Of a stretch of DNA of 64,000 nt, positions 17,761 to 29,681 are shown in pieces (within the stretch, counting starts at the first letter, position 1; each line of letters opens with the position of its first letter). The notes beneath the pieces are model-generated. The model was not told the origin of the DNA. It was given only the letters and a program-made list of their open reading frames with translations, and searched no databases. A program made the translations under genes and the position numbers. This stretch comes from Phaeospirillum sp. (GTDB taxonomy: Bacteria > Pseudomonadota > Alphaproteobacteria > Rhodospirillales > Magnetospirillaceae), in contig JAUSFB010000077.1 of assembly GCA_030651575.1 (NCBI GenBank), positions 1 through 64,000 of the forward strand, read 5' to 3'.

Positions 17761-18447
17761 ATGATTATTCAGCCGACAACATTATCTGCAAATATTTTGG
17801 GCGCGCCGGGTTATCTTGCCGCACATGCTAGCACAATTATCTACAGTGAAGAGGCTTTGGCCGAAGCTCAAGGGGTTGCGGCGGGGATTGCTGCAACAGC
17901 CGTTATTGATTATCGAGATACGAATTTTCTCCGATTGGATATTGTCCGTTTGGCCATTGGAGAAGCCGCACATCTACACCTTCTGGATGTGGCTCATGAT
18001 CTCGAAGCCATTCCTGCGGATCGGTTTGCTGCCGCCGCGGCTAAAGTTCTGGGCCAACTTTCTGCAGGGACTTTAAGAATTGGTGATCGCCAAGCAACAA
18101 AGAAATATTGTCAGGCTATGCTATCGAGTGGTCTGGTTCCGGATATTGTGGACCAACAGTTTCATCTCGTTGCAGAAAATCGTATTGTGGCCAGCGGAAG
18201 TGGTTGGGAAGATGCCAAAGCAGACATATTGTATGGGAGCCAAATTCTCGTGAGTGGTATTTATCCCCCATGGTCTTCGATGTGGGACGATCCGCGTACG
18301 GAAATCCCTTGGATGCTTTTCTGGGGGCAGTCCGATGGAGAGTCCGATGAGGGTGATCTTGGCGGTGAGGGTGACATTTCTCCTGTTGATGATTTCGATG
18401 GGGATGTTGAGGCCAATTTTATGCAACCGGAAGGCTCTCAAAGGTAA
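17761..18447 (+). CDS. Hypothetical protein with acidic tail
   Basis: A 228-residue protein I do not recognise. Residues 1-150 are Ala-rich and helical; the last 40 residues are strongly acidic and low in complexity (SDGESDEGDLGGEGD and similar). There is no signal peptide. It has a good ribosome site (AGGAGA, five bases before ATG). A TTGACA element at 17712-17717 follows an A/T-rich stretch, but no convincing -10 box is seen. It stands alone between the ThiF-like gene and the O-methyltransferase gene. Confidence 0.6.
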   Translation: MIIQPTTLSANILGAPGYLAAHASTIIYSEEALAEAQGVAAGIAATAVIDYRDTNFLRLDIVRLAIGEAAHLHLLDVAHDLEAIPADRFAAAAAKVLGQLSAGTLRIGDRQATKKYCQAMLSSGLVPDIVDQQFHLVAENRIVASGSGWEDAKADILYGSQILVSGIYPPWSSMWDDPRTEIPWMLFWGQSDGESDEGDLGGEGDISPVDDFDGDVEANFMQPEGSQR

Positions 18448-19098
18448 TTATTTCCGTCTGGCCATCAGCACCCCGTCTCTTAAGGGGACAATGCTGGCTT
18501 CGAATTCGGGGTGATTGAAGATCGTTTCGTTGTGTTGTTTGATCGCCTCTGTCCAGCCCGGTTTTACATCATCGGTCACTTTTTCTTCGACCACTCTTCC
18601 AAACCACAAGGTGTTATCGGCGATGTAGAAACCTCCGGGGCGGATTCTTTTCCAGACCAATTCAAAGACGCCGGGATATTGGCCTTTGTCGACATCGTTA
18701 TAAACAATATCGAAATCGCCCGATGTTTTTTGAAAAATATCCTGTGCATAGCCGGTCTGATATTCGATGCGATTCCAAAGCCCCGCCTTCTTTAAAAAAT
18801 TTTCCGCTTTGATTTTATTTTCGGCATCGCCATCGGTGCAAAACACTTTTCCATCTGGGCCAACTGCCTTGGCAAACCAGTAGGCCGAAAAACCGAAACC
18901 GGAACCCAATTCAAAAATGCGTTTGGCATTCATCCCTTGCGCCAGCAGATTCACAAAGCGCCCCACCACGCGGCCGATCATCGGAAACTTGCGCGCGTAG
19001 CCGTAGCCTTCCATCTCTTTCAGGACGGTCTCATCATCGGCCTTGGCCAATTGATAAAGATATTTGTCGATGAGGGGATTTAGGATGGGTTGGGACAT
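18448..19098 (-). CDS. O-methyltransferase (SAM-dependent, CCoAMT-like)
   Basis: A 216-residue class I methyltransferase. The SAM-binding loop ELGSGFGFSAYWFA (about 61-74) is followed by the acidic turn in FCTDGD and the metal/substrate region DIVYNDVDKGQYPGVFE, with ADNTLWFGRVV near residue 160. This is the pattern of the cation-dependent catechol/caffeoyl-CoA O-methyltransferase family. Substrate unknown. It abuts the hypothetical gene's stop in convergent orientation with no gap. Confidence 0.85.
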   Translation of the reverse strand: MSQPILNPLIDKYLYQLAKADDETVLKEMEGYGYARKFPMIGRVVGRFVNLLAQGMNAKRIFELGSGFGFSAYWFAKAVGPDGKVFCTDGDAENKIKAENFLKKAGLWNRIEYQTGYAQDIFQKTSGDFDIVYNDVDKGQYPGVFELVWKRIRPGGFYIADNTLWFGRVVEEKVTDDVKPGWTEAIKQHNETIFNHPEFEASIVPLRDGVLMARRK

Positions 19099-19105
19099 TT
19101 TATTT

Positions 19106-19180
19106 TGTCATTGCGAACCCCTTTAGGGGTGAAGCAATCCAGTTGATCATCGGGATTGCTTCGCTACGCTCGCAATGACA
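19106..19180. repeat. Two dispersed palindromic repeats in opposite orientation
   Basis: A forward copy at 19106-19140 (TGTCATTGCGAACCCC ... AAGCAATCC) and a reverse copy at 19151-19180 (GGGATTGCTTCGC ... GCAATGACA) lie ten bases apart, so the pair can also fold into one long hairpin. It sits between the ispH stop and the O-methyltransferase start and accounts for nearly the whole spacer. Confidence 0.82.
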
Positions 19181-19184
19181 CCTT

Positions 19185-20135
19185 TCAAATTTCATCTTCC
19201 TTCGTAAAATCGGCGTCGAGAATTTCGCCATCTTTGGATTCTTGTCGGAACATCACTTTGCCCGGGAAGATTTCCAGTATGCGTTGCTGAACTTCTTTGA
19301 TCTGCGATTTCGGCGTGGAGGTGCCGGCACCCAACCCCATATTGTGCACGCCGTTGAACCACTCCGGTTTCAGCATGGCGGCGGAATCGATGTGATAGGT
19401 GGTGTTGGGAAGATATTTTTGCGAAAGTTTTGCCAGATTGGTGGTGTTGGAAGAATCAAAACCGCCAATGATGACCATCGCATCTACCCATTTGGCCAGC
19501 ATCTCCACCGCCTCCTGCTGATTTTTGACCGGCTTGCAACGGGTATCGACCGCCTTCAGGTGCGGATATTTTGTCGCTCGCATGTAGTCGACCAGGTTTT
19601 CAAATTTTTCGCGCGTGATGGTAGTTTGACAAATGGCCACCACTTTTTCCAGACCATCAGGAAGGGCATCAATCTCTTCTTCGGAATAAACAACGTGTGT
19701 GTTTGTGCCGTAAGTTCTGCTGGCGATAATCTCGGCGTGATTGGGGTTGCCGACGATGACGATGGCATAACCCTCCGCTTCAAAGCTGGCGATTTTTCCA
19801 TAAACCCATTTCAGCAGAACGGGACAGGTGGCATCATGAAACTGAATGTTGTTATCGAGCAATTTTTGTTTGAGTTCTTTGGGATATCCGTGTGCGGTGA
19901 TGATGATTTCTTTGACGCCCTGGCCCTGTAGAGCTTCGAGGTCGCTGTAGCGTTCCAGAATGGGGATGCCCTGCTTGGCCAGATCGCCGACAATTTTGGG
20001 GTTGTGAACCAGCGGACCGAGAATGGGTTTGCGTTTGTCTTCGGCGATATCGATGGCTCCTTGCACGCCAAAACAGGTGCCAGCCGAGTGGGCCAAAATG
20101 ACTTCGAGCACTGCGAGTATGGGTTGATTTGTCAT
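19185..20135 (-). CDS. ispH: 4-hydroxy-3-methylbut-2-enyl diphosphate reductase
   Basis: Last enzyme of the MEP isoprenoid pathway, a [4Fe-4S] protein making IPP and DMAPP. Three conserved cysteines are in place: GTCFGV near residue 17, DATCPVL near 100 and DTRCKPV near 196. Substrate histidines occur in GPLVHNP and GNPNHAE. The 316-residue length fits. The N-terminal motif differs slightly from the common GFCxGV (here GTCFGV), which suggests a divergent lineage. Confidence 0.9.
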   Translation of the reverse strand: MTNQPILAVLEVILAHSAGTCFGVQGAIDIAEDKRKPILGPLVHNPKIVGDLAKQGIPILERYSDLEALQGQGVKEIIITAHGYPKELKQKLLDNNIQFHDATCPVLLKWVYGKIASFEAEGYAIVIVGNPNHAEIIASRTYGTNTHVVYSEEEIDALPDGLEKVVAICQTTITREKFENLVDYMRATKYPHLKAVDTRCKPVKNQQEAVEMLAKWVDAMVIIGGFDSSNTTNLAKLSQKYLPNTTYHIDSAAMLKPEWFNGVHNMGLGAGTSTPKSQIKEVQQRILEIFPGKVMFRQESKDGEILDADFTKEDEI

Positions 20136-20168
20136 GGTGTCATTGCAGCGACGGCAATGACTATCCAG

Positions 20169-20573
20169 TTAGCTCTCGTTTTGCAACAAACAATTGTAGA
20201 AGTCTTTTAGCGAAATAATTCCAACCACTTTGCGTCCATCGACGACCGGCAGATGGCGAAATTTTTCGCGAGCCATGATTTCCATCAGCTCCCAGGTGCT
20301 GTCGTTGGCCTGCGCCACCATCACGTTGGGTGTCATGACAGCAGAAATGGGAGTGGTGGCGGGATTCAATTTTTTTGCGATTACTCTACGCAATAGATCG
20401 CGTTCGGTAAAGATTCCGAGCAGGTCTTTGATGGGACTTAATACGACCAGAGAGCCGATATTGTTTTTGGCCATCAACTCGGAGGCCTCCTGAACGGTGA
20501 TGTTGGGTTCCACCGACAACAGTTCTTCGGTCATGATCTCTTTTGCAGGAATTGCTTTCATTTTGTTTTTCAT
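20169..20573 (-). CDS. Two-CBS-domain protein
   Basis: A 134-residue stand-alone CBS pair (Bateman module): domain 1 about residues 10-65, domain 2 about 75-130. Such modules bind adenine nucleotides (AMP, ATP, SAM) and regulate partner enzymes. The segments IFTERDLLRRVIAK and HLPVVDGRKVVGIISLKDF are typical. It follows fumC on the same strand with a seven-base gap, so they are likely co-transcribed; a link to fumarase is not otherwise supported. Confidence 0.88.
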   Translation of the reverse strand: MKNKMKAIPAKEIMTEELLSVEPNITVQEASELMAKNNIGSLVVLSPIKDLLGIFTERDLLRRVIAKKLNPATTPISAVMTPNVMVAQANDSTWELMEIMAREKFRHLPVVDGRKVVGIISLKDFYNCLLQNES

Positions 20574-20580
20574 AGAATCA

Positions 20581-21978
<1,398 letters not shown>

Positions 21979-22035
21979 GACGACTCTTTTAGCCCTACTT
22001 CATAAAGGGCGCAACGAGAAAGTCGGCAACCGAGA

Positions 22036-22896
22036 TCAATATTCATATCCACCAAAAACGGAGTTCTTTAAAAAATCATAAACGTATTGATAGGCCTGTT
22101 GTATGGGGCCGGGAGGCAGGGTGCGAATGTGTTCCCTGAAATTTTTTCCAGCGACAATGTAGATCAGATGATTTTCAGCCACAAATTCCTTCCACCGCTC
22201 TTTTATATAGCGCTTTCTGTCTTCTCTGCCGTAGCCCCAGTCCAAAGCATAAATGACCGAAGGGTCGGCATGGTCTCCTTCGGCAAGAACGCGATGCGCC
22301 TGTTGTAACTCTCCATTTGCTAGCCCCTCGTCGGTGGAGTGGCCCAATTCATGAAGCAACCAGCCGATCATGTTTTTTCTCGAACCTGAAATGCCCTTGT
22401 TATAAAGATAGGCCGCTCCATTTTCAAAGGCGCCAAAGTCGGTGTCAAAAATAACCCTTTCTGTTGCAAGATGAATTTCTCTTAAATTTTGATTTCCAAG
22501 AAACGGAGCTGGCAATTTTTGAAGAAGGGCGAGTATGTATAAAAGAGTGTTTTTTGAAACGGCTCGTTCCAAAAACATTTTTATTCCAAAATCGGCGGCA
22601 TATTTTTGTAGGCCCAAAAATGTTTCACTGGTTTTGTCGCAGGGATCTTTTTTTGAAAACCCATTCTGTCGTCGCCAGCGTTGATAACCCTTAAAATCGG
22701 TGCTGGTTGCAGGAAACATTCGCATCGACTCCGAGCAGGGAAGGTGGCGCATAAAACCAAACGAATCACCAATTCCAATCACACAATCGCCCAGGGAATA
22801 AGATAGTTCCAGTTCTGGAGACAATCCAGAGACAGCGGGCATGCCAAAGGAGGCAATGTCTCTTGCCAGTGTGAGAGAGATGAAAGCAGATTGCAT
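22036..22896 (-). CDS. Hypothetical protein with HELGH zinc motif
   Basis: A 286-residue protein with HELGHSTDEG at about 182-191, the two-histidine zinc motif of zincin metallopeptidases; the downstream glutamate or histidine expected as third ligand is not certain (candidates lie in EGDHADP). No clear signal peptide, although the N-terminal 25 residues are mildly hydrophobic. The C-terminus is aromatic (SVFGGYEY). No known family is recognised. It stands between fumC and the truncated DUF4143 gene. Confidence 0.5.
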   Translation of the reverse strand: MQSAFISLTLARDIASFGMPAVSGLSPELELSYSLGDCVIGIGDSFGFMRHLPCSESMRMFPATSTDFKGYQRWRRQNGFSKKDPCDKTSETFLGLQKYAADFGIKMFLERAVSKNTLLYILALLQKLPAPFLGNQNLREIHLATERVIFDTDFGAFENGAAYLYNKGISGSRKNMIGWLLHELGHSTDEGLANGELQQAHRVLAEGDHADPSVIYALDWGYGREDRKRYIKERWKEFVAENHLIYIVAGKNFREHIRTLPPGPIQQAYQYVYDFLKNSVFGGYEY

Positions 22897-22931
22897 GATC
22901 CTTCTATCGGCAGGCCTTCAATAAAAGTTGC

Positions 22932-23663
22932 TTATCCAGGCAATGTGTCTGCCTTTGCCAGCGGAATGACCGTGATGTCGGGTGAAAGGGGGTAGGTTTC
23001 CGGGCCAGGATAAACAATCCACAAATGTTCGAGTTTCAGTTCACTCACGGCGACCTCCAGTGATTTGGTTCTTTTGGGCGCGTCGGCATATTTGAATTCA
23101 ACACCAAAATTTTTTCCACCACTCTTCCAAAAAAGATCGACGGAGGCGCCGGAATGTATCTGCCAGAAGAACAATCCTTCCATGCTGTTCTTCAATGTTT
23201 CCGAAATAGTTTCGAGCGCAAACCCCTCCCACGAAGCGCCGAGTTTGGGGTTGGACAGCAGATCTTCTTTTGTGCGGATGGTCTGCAGGGCATGAAAAAT
23301 GCCGGAGTCCCGAAGATAAATTTTGGGGCTCTTGACCTGCCTCTTGGCGGTATTGGCAAACCAGGCCGGAAGAATGCGGACCATAAATGTTCCCGCAAGA
23401 ATATCGAGATATTTTCTCGCGGTGATATCGGAAATGCCGAAAGATCTTCCCAATTCCGAAGCATTGAAAACCTGCCCGTGATAGTGGCTCAACATCATCC
23501 AGAATCGTCGCAAGGTTTCGGCGGGGATGTGAATTCCCAGTCGGGGGATATCGGTTTCCAAAAATGTGGAAATATAATTTTCTCTCCAGATCCAGCTGTT
23601 TTGTTCCGTGTCGGCCAGAAATGAACGCGGAAATCCTCCGCGCAACCAGAGTTTTTCTGTCAT
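22932..23663 (-). pseudogene. Truncated AAA/DUF4143 ATPase, C-terminal part only
   Basis: The 243-residue ORF is a complete DUF4143 domain (starts LWLRGGFPRSFLA, contains YISTFLETDIPRLG and WEGFALETI, ends with a PD-(D/E)xK-like strand FWKSGGKNFGVEFKYAD). Family members normally carry an AAA_14 ATPase domain of about 130 residues before it; that domain is missing and the upstream 100 bases do not encode it in any frame. I read it as a 5'-deleted remnant. Expression of the nuclease-like half alone cannot be excluded. It lies just beside acs, about 800 bases from the composition switch. Confidence 0.65.
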
Positions 23664-23771
23664 ATCCAGGCCTACTTCGTGGATTGAAAAACACTAATAA
23701 TATCAATATGATACATCAATGTTGATGAAAATTCAAAGAAATAGTTTGAGATTTCACTGAATAGCCAATTT

Positions 23772-25700
<1,929 letters not shown>

Positions 25701-25866
25701 TGTGGGGGTGTCTCCCTTTTTTGATTGACCCGCGATCGTGTTTGCCCGGCGCGGGGCGTTTCCCCAGATAGGTAGGCGGCAAGTATGTTCGACTCGCGCG
25801 GGGGAAACAAGCCCGCTCGAAGGGGTAGGCACCACGCTATTATGGAACAATAATCAATCCAGGGTG

Positions 25867-26196
25867 TTAGGCGATAACCACCATTCCGGCCCGAACCGTC
25901 ACGGGAAATCGCTGAAGATCGCGGCCATTGCACGGCCCCCGCACGCAATGGCCGGACTCGATTTCAAACAGGGCGAAGTGGTTGGCGCACAGGATGCCGG
26001 TCTTGAAGATGTCGAGGAACTTGTCGGCCTCGATGTCCAGCGGCGCGCCTACATGCGGGCAGGAATTGACATAGCCGAACACTTCCGCGCCCCGGCGCAC
26101 CACGAAAATCCGCACATGGCCGCCGTCCCGCGTCACCGTAAAACCCTTGGCGCCGGGGTCGTCGATATCGTCGAGAGCGCAAAGGGGCGGCGTCAC
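25867..26196 (-). CDS. Rieske [2Fe-2S] ferredoxin-like protein
   Basis: A small soluble Rieske protein, about 109 residues. The cluster ligands are visible as C-P-H (NSCPHVGAPLD) and C-x2-H (LCANHFALFE), followed by a Gly/Pro-rich loop (VRGPCNG). Proteins of this size act as electron carriers for oxygenases or as nitrite-reductase-small-subunit-like ferredoxins; no partner is adjacent. GTG 26196 overlaps the EVE stop as GTGA and follows GGAGG closely, which supports this start over ATG 26232. Confidence 0.85.
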   Translation of the reverse strand: MTPPLCALDDIDDPGAKGFTVTRDGGHVRIFVVRRGAEVFGYVNSCPHVGAPLDIEADKFLDIFKTGILCANHFALFEIESGHCVRGPCNGRDLQRFPVTVRAGMVVIA

Positions 26197-26606
26197 GCCT
26201 CCACCCCTCCCAGGTCGCACAGCAGCCGCCACGACGCGTCATCCACCGGGCAGACCGACAGGCGGGACTGGCGCACCAGGGGCAGATGCTCCAGCCGGGG
26301 GTCGCCCTTGATCCGGGCCAGGGTGACGGGCGTCCTCAGCGGCATCAGCGCCTTGAAGTCCACCACCACCCATTTGCCGTCGGGATCGGTGGGGTCGGGG
26401 TAGGACTCGCGCACCACCTCGACCACGCCGACGATGCGCTTTTCCTCCACCGAGTGGTAAAAGAAGGCGCGGTCGCCCAGCTTCATGGCCTTCATATTGC
26501 CGGCGGCCTGATGGTTGCGCACCCCGTCCCAGTACTGCACGCCCTTCCTGACGTGATCGTCCCAGGACCACGCCCCCGGTTCGGACTTGACCAGCCAGAA
26601 GGCCAT
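26193..26606 (-). CDS. EVE domain (PUA-like) protein
   Basis: A 137-residue single EVE domain: FWLVKSEPGAWSWDDH, VQYWDGVRNHQAAGNMKAM, DRAFFYHSVEEKRIVGV and a final RQSRLSVCPV. Expected to bind modified bases in nucleic acid. It sits in a compact three-gene unit: YciI-like gene (one-base overlap), EVE, Rieske (four-base overlap). This EVE-YciI pairing recurs in alphaproteobacteria. Confidence 0.9.
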   Translation of the reverse strand: MAFWLVKSEPGAWSWDDHVRKGVQYWDGVRNHQAAGNMKAMKLGDRAFFYHSVEEKRIVGVVEVVRESYPDPTDPDGKWVVVDFKALMPLRTPVTLARIKGDPRLEHLPLVRQSRLSVCPVDDASWRLLCDLGGVEA

Positions 26607-26881
26607 CAGGGAAACACTTTTTTGAATGGGGTCGCCGTGACGCTCTCGAACAGGCCGGCCTTGGCATAGGGATCATCCGCCAGAAAGGCGTCGAGCGCGG
26701 CGCGATCGGTGAAGTCGAGCACCAACAGGCTGCCGATCATGCCTTGGCGATCATCGGTCTGAAGCGGGCCGCCGATCACGATTTTGTCGATATTAGCCTT
26801 CATATACTCCAGATGGGCGGCGCGGTTGTCGAGACGGGTCTGAAGGTGACCGGGCTTGTCCTTGCAGTGGACCGCGAACAT
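26606..26881 (-). CDS. YciI-like protein
   Basis: A 91-residue dimeric alpha/beta-barrel-like protein of the YciI family. Characteristic features: CKDKPG, RAAHLEYM (His as putative active-site residue), GGPLQTDD, and FLADDPYAKAGLFESVTATPF. Related to muconolactone-isomerase folds; substrate unknown. First gene of the YciI-EVE-Rieske unit. Confidence 0.9.
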   Translation of the reverse strand: MFAVHCKDKPGHLQTRLDNRAAHLEYMKANIDKIVIGGPLQTDDRQGMIGSLLVLDFTDRAALDAFLADDPYAKAGLFESVTATPFKKVFP

Positions 26882-26939
26882 ACTCTGGCACTCCGATTGC
26901 TGATTTCACTCCCCCCACATTAACCCGTGAAGGATCACC

Positions 26940-27572
26940 ATGGAAGCGCATGAAGCCCATGAAACCATCCACGAGGCGGCCCATCACGGCCACCATGATG
27001 ACCACCATGGCGATAAGAATGCCAGTCCGATCAAAAACAGCCGCAACAGGAATATCGCGGTTCTGATCAGCGTGCTGGCCGCCCTGCTCGCCATCGTGGA
27101 GGCCAGTGGCAAGTCGGCGCAGAACACCTCGGTGTCGGCGAATATCGAGGCTTCCAATCTGTGGGCGTTCTTTCAGGCCAAGACGATCCGTATGACCACC
27201 ATGCGGACCGCCGCCGACGCCCTGGAAACTCTGATCCTGGCCGAGTCCCCCGAACTGAAGGCGTCGGCCGGCAAGCGGGTCGTCGATTGGCGCGCGGCGG
27301 CGCTGCGCTATGATTCCGAGCCGGAAACCGGCGAGGGCCGCAAGGAACTGGCCGCCAAGGCCAAGGTAGCCGAGGCCGTTCGCGACAGGGCGTTAAGCTC
27401 CTACCACATGTTCGAGTACGGTGCGGCCGCGTTGCAGATTTCCATCGTCTTGTGCTCGGCCGCCGTGGTCACCGGTATGCTGGGTCTGGCCTTCGCCGCC
27501 GGTGGGCTGGGAATGGTCGGCATCGCCTTTGGCCTGTTGGGCTGGCTGGCGCCGACTCTTATTCATTTGTAG
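26940..27572 (+). CDS. DUF4337 family membrane protein
   Basis: A 210-residue protein: a His/Glu-rich N-terminus (HEAAHHGHHDDHHGD) that could bind metal, one span at about 40-58 (IAVLISVLAALLAIVEASG), a helical periplasmic or cytoplasmic region, and two C-terminal spans (about 155-205). The segment SNLWAFFQAKTIRMT is the DUF4337 hallmark. Function unknown. It diverges from the YciI operon. Confidence 0.85.
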   Translation: MEAHEAHETIHEAAHHGHHDDHHGDKNASPIKNSRNRNIAVLISVLAALLAIVEASGKSAQNTSVSANIEASNLWAFFQAKTIRMTTMRTAADALETLILAESPELKASAGKRVVDWRAAALRYDSEPETGEGRKELAAKAKVAEAVRDRALSSYHMFEYGAAALQISIVLCSAAVVTGMLGLAFAAGGLGMVGIAFGLLGWLAPTLIHL

Positions 27573-27576
27573 TGGC

Positions 27577-27683
27577 CCTCATGCGCCGGGCGGGGCCATC
27601 CGGCCCCTCGGCTACGCGCCATGGGGCGCGCCGGCCTTTGGCCGCAACTCCGCGCCCAGGGGGCCGTCGGGTTTTGGTCCCTC
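27577..27683. repeat. Diverged single copy of the 103-bp repeat family
   Basis: The stretch from CGCCGGGCGGGGCCATCCGG through GGCCGCAACTCCGCGCCC to GTCGGGTTTTGG aligns along its length with each unit of the tandem array at 45634-45930. It fills the spacer between the convergent DUF4337 and bolA genes, so it may work as a bidirectional terminator-like repeat. Confidence 0.75.
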
Positions 27684-27956
27684 TTACTTATCCTCGGCTG
27701 GAGTCAGGGTGGTCAGCGCCAGGGCGTGGACCCGGCCGGCCAGTTCGTCGGCCAGCAGGGCGTTGACCATGCGGTGACGGTCGACGCGGCTTTTGCCGGT
27801 AAAGGCTTCGGCGACCACCACGATGCTGAAATGGCTTTCGCCGTCGGGATTGTGGCCGGCATGGCCGGCATGGCGGTTCGAATCGTCGTTGATGACGAGG
27901 CGGGCCGGCCGCAAGCCGTCCTCAAGCTTCTTCTGCATGACCGGAGCAACGCGCAT
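27684..27956 (-). CDS. bolA: BolA family protein
   Basis: A 90-residue BolA/IbaG-fold protein. The family core is visible: RPARLVINDDSNRHAGHAG, SHFSIVVVAEAFTGKSRVDRHRMVNALLADEL and VHALALTTLTP. BolA proteins work with monothiol glutaredoxins in iron-sulfur trafficking. It is divergent from the J-domain gene; the bolA / J-domain / cobS / cobT order is a recurrent alphaproteobacterial neighbourhood. Confidence 0.93.
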   Translation of the reverse strand: MRVAPVMQKKLEDGLRPARLVINDDSNRHAGHAGHNPDGESHFSIVVVAEAFTGKSRVDRHRMVNALLADELAGRVHALALTTLTPAEDK

Positions 27957-28067
27957 CGTTAAGTCCCTTTTATAACCATCTCATCCCAAGTGGGCCGGAT
28001 CGTCGCCGCCGTCAAGGGCGAAAATGCTGGCGTTGACGCCTTGCCTTGGGCTGCGGCAACCCCCATT

Positions 28068-28673
28068 ATGGCCAATGTGATGAAGGCAACGAACACACGC
28101 AGAAGCTGGCGCGCCACATTCGCGCCCCCCGATCCGCAGCCGTCCCTCCGGCAATGCGACCATCCGGGCTGCCGTCACGACGCCGAATTCCGGGCGCCGC
28201 GGGCGCGGGACCGGCTGAATGAATACTACTGGTTCTGCCTCCCCCATGTGCGGGAATACAACTCGGCCTGGAACTACTATGCCGGCATGGGGCCGGAGGA
28301 GATCGAGGCGGAAACCCGCAAGGACGCCACCTGGCAGCGCCCCACCTGGCCGCTGGGCATGCAGGGCAACAAGCGCCATTTCACCTTCACCGTCCACGAT
28401 CCCTTCGACTTCATGGACAAGGAGGCGGAGGAGCAGCAGCGCCGCAAGGCCCACGCCCCCGCCACCCCGGAGGAAGAGGCCATGAAGGTGCTGGAGTTGC
28501 ATGGCCCACTCACCCTCGCCATTCTCAAGACCCGCTACAAGGAGCTGGTCAAACGCCACCACCCCGACACCAATAATGGGGACAAGGGAGCGGAGGAACG
28601 CTTCAAATGCATCAACCAGGCTTACAACACCCTGAAGCGCGGTATGACCTCGGGGCAAATGGACAGTGACTGA
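28068..28673 (+). CDS. J-domain protein with C-terminal J domain
   Basis: About 201 residues. The N-terminal two thirds hold a conserved Cys/His cluster ([19 protein letters not shown], then [11 protein letters not shown]), possibly zinc-binding. The C-terminal 65 residues are a J domain with the HPD tripeptide in [11 protein letters not shown]. It should stimulate DnaK ATPase; the C-terminal placement is unlike canonical DnaJ. The start is uncertain: GTG 27990, ATG 28068 and ATG 28080 are in frame, and I favour 28068. The stop is one base before the cobS ATG. Confidence 0.82.
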   Translation: MANVMKATNTRRSWRATFAPPDPQPSLRQCDHPGCRHDAEFRAPRARDRLNEYYWFCLPHVREYNSAWNYYAGMGPEEIEAETRKDATWQRPTWPLGMQGNKRHFTFTVHDPFDFMDKEAEEQQRRKAHAPATPEEEAMKVLELHGPLTLAILKTRYKELVKRHHPDTNNGDKGAEERFKCINQAYNTLKRGMTSGQMDSD

Positions 28674-28674
28674 C

Positions 28675-29676
28675 ATGACCGCCAAGACTCAGAGCCCGCT
28701 TGCCTCGGATCACCCGCTGGCAATGCCCGATATCGAGATTTCCGCCCGCGACGCCTTTGGCCTCGACACCGACATGATGGTTCCGGCCTTCAGCCTCGGC
28801 AGCGAGCATGTCCCCGATGTGGACCCGGCCTATCGCTTCGACCCCGACACGACGCGGGCCATCCTGGCCGGGTTCGCCTTCAACCGCCGCGTCATGGTCC
28901 AGGGTTATCACGGCACCGGCAAGTCCACCCATATCGAACAGGTGGCGGCGCGCCTCAACTGGCCGTGCATCCGGGTCAACCTCGACAGCCATATCAGCCG
29001 CATCGACCTGATCGGCAAGGACGCCATCGTGGTCAGGGACGGCAAGCAAATCACCGAATTCCGTGAAGGCATCCTGCCCTGGGCGCTACAGCACCCCTGC
29101 GCCCTAGTGTTCGACGAATACGACGCCGGCCGCCCCGACGTGATGTTCGTGATCCAGCGCGTGCTGGAGGTCGAAGGCCGCCTGACCCTGCTCGACCAGA
29201 ATCGGGTGATCCGGCCGCATCCCGCCTTCCGGCTGTTCTCCACCGCCAACACGGTGGGGCTGGGCGACACCACCGGCCTGTATCACGGCACCCAGCAGAT
29301 CAATCAGGGTCAGATGGACCGCTGGAACATCGTCGCCACCCTCAACTATCTGGAGCACGAGGCCGAGTGCGGCATCATCGTCGCCAAGCTGAAGGGCTAC
29401 GACACCGCCGAGGGCCGCGACATCGTGTCCAAGATGGTGATGATGGCCGATCTTACCCGCGCCGGCTTCATGAACGGCGACATCTCGACGGTGATGAGCC
29501 CGCGCACGGTGATCACCTGGGCCGAGAACACCGCCATCTTCAGTGATCGCGCCTATGCCTTCCGCGTCACCTTCTTGAACAAGTGCGACGAGGTCGAGCG
29601 GCCGATCCTGGCGGAATACTATCAGCGTTGCTTCGGCGAGGACCTCCCGGAGGGGCCGGCGCGGTTGCTGGCCTGA
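28675..29676 (+). CDS. cobS: Cobaltochelatase subunit CobS
   Basis: AAA+ ATPase subunit of the aerobic cobalt chelatase CobNST, which inserts cobalt into hydrogenobyrinate a,c-diamide. The Walker A loop [10 protein letters not shown] is near residue 78, Walker B LVFDEYD near 143 and the sensor [10 protein letters not shown] near 195. The 333-residue length is normal. A GTG at 28666 is also in frame; ATG 28675, directly after the J-domain stop, is more likely. cobT follows five bases after the stop. The large subunit CobN is not in the window. Confidence 0.95.
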   Translation: MTAKTQSPLASDHPLAMPDIEISARDAFGLDTDMMVPAFSLGSEHVPDVDPAYRFDPDTTRAILAGFAFNRRVMVQGYHGTGKSTHIEQVAARLNWPCIRVNLDSHISRIDLIGKDAIVVRDGKQITEFREGILPWALQHPCALVFDEYDAGRPDVMFVIQRVLEVEGRLTLLDQNRVIRPHPAFRLFSTANTVGLGDTTGLYHGTQQINQGQMDRWNIVATLNYLEHEAECGIIVAKLKGYDTAEGRDIVSKMVMMADLTRAGFMNGDISTVMSPRTVITWAENTAIFSDRAYAFRVTFLNKCDEVERPILAEYYQRCFGEDLPEGPARLLA

Positions 29677-29681
29677 GTCCG

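Noticed and set aside
20136-20168. Another possible copy of the dispersed repeat before ispH
   Set aside because: TGTCATTGCAGCGACGGCAATGAC is shorter and lacks the AAGCAATCC end; I treat it as a decayed fragment at most.
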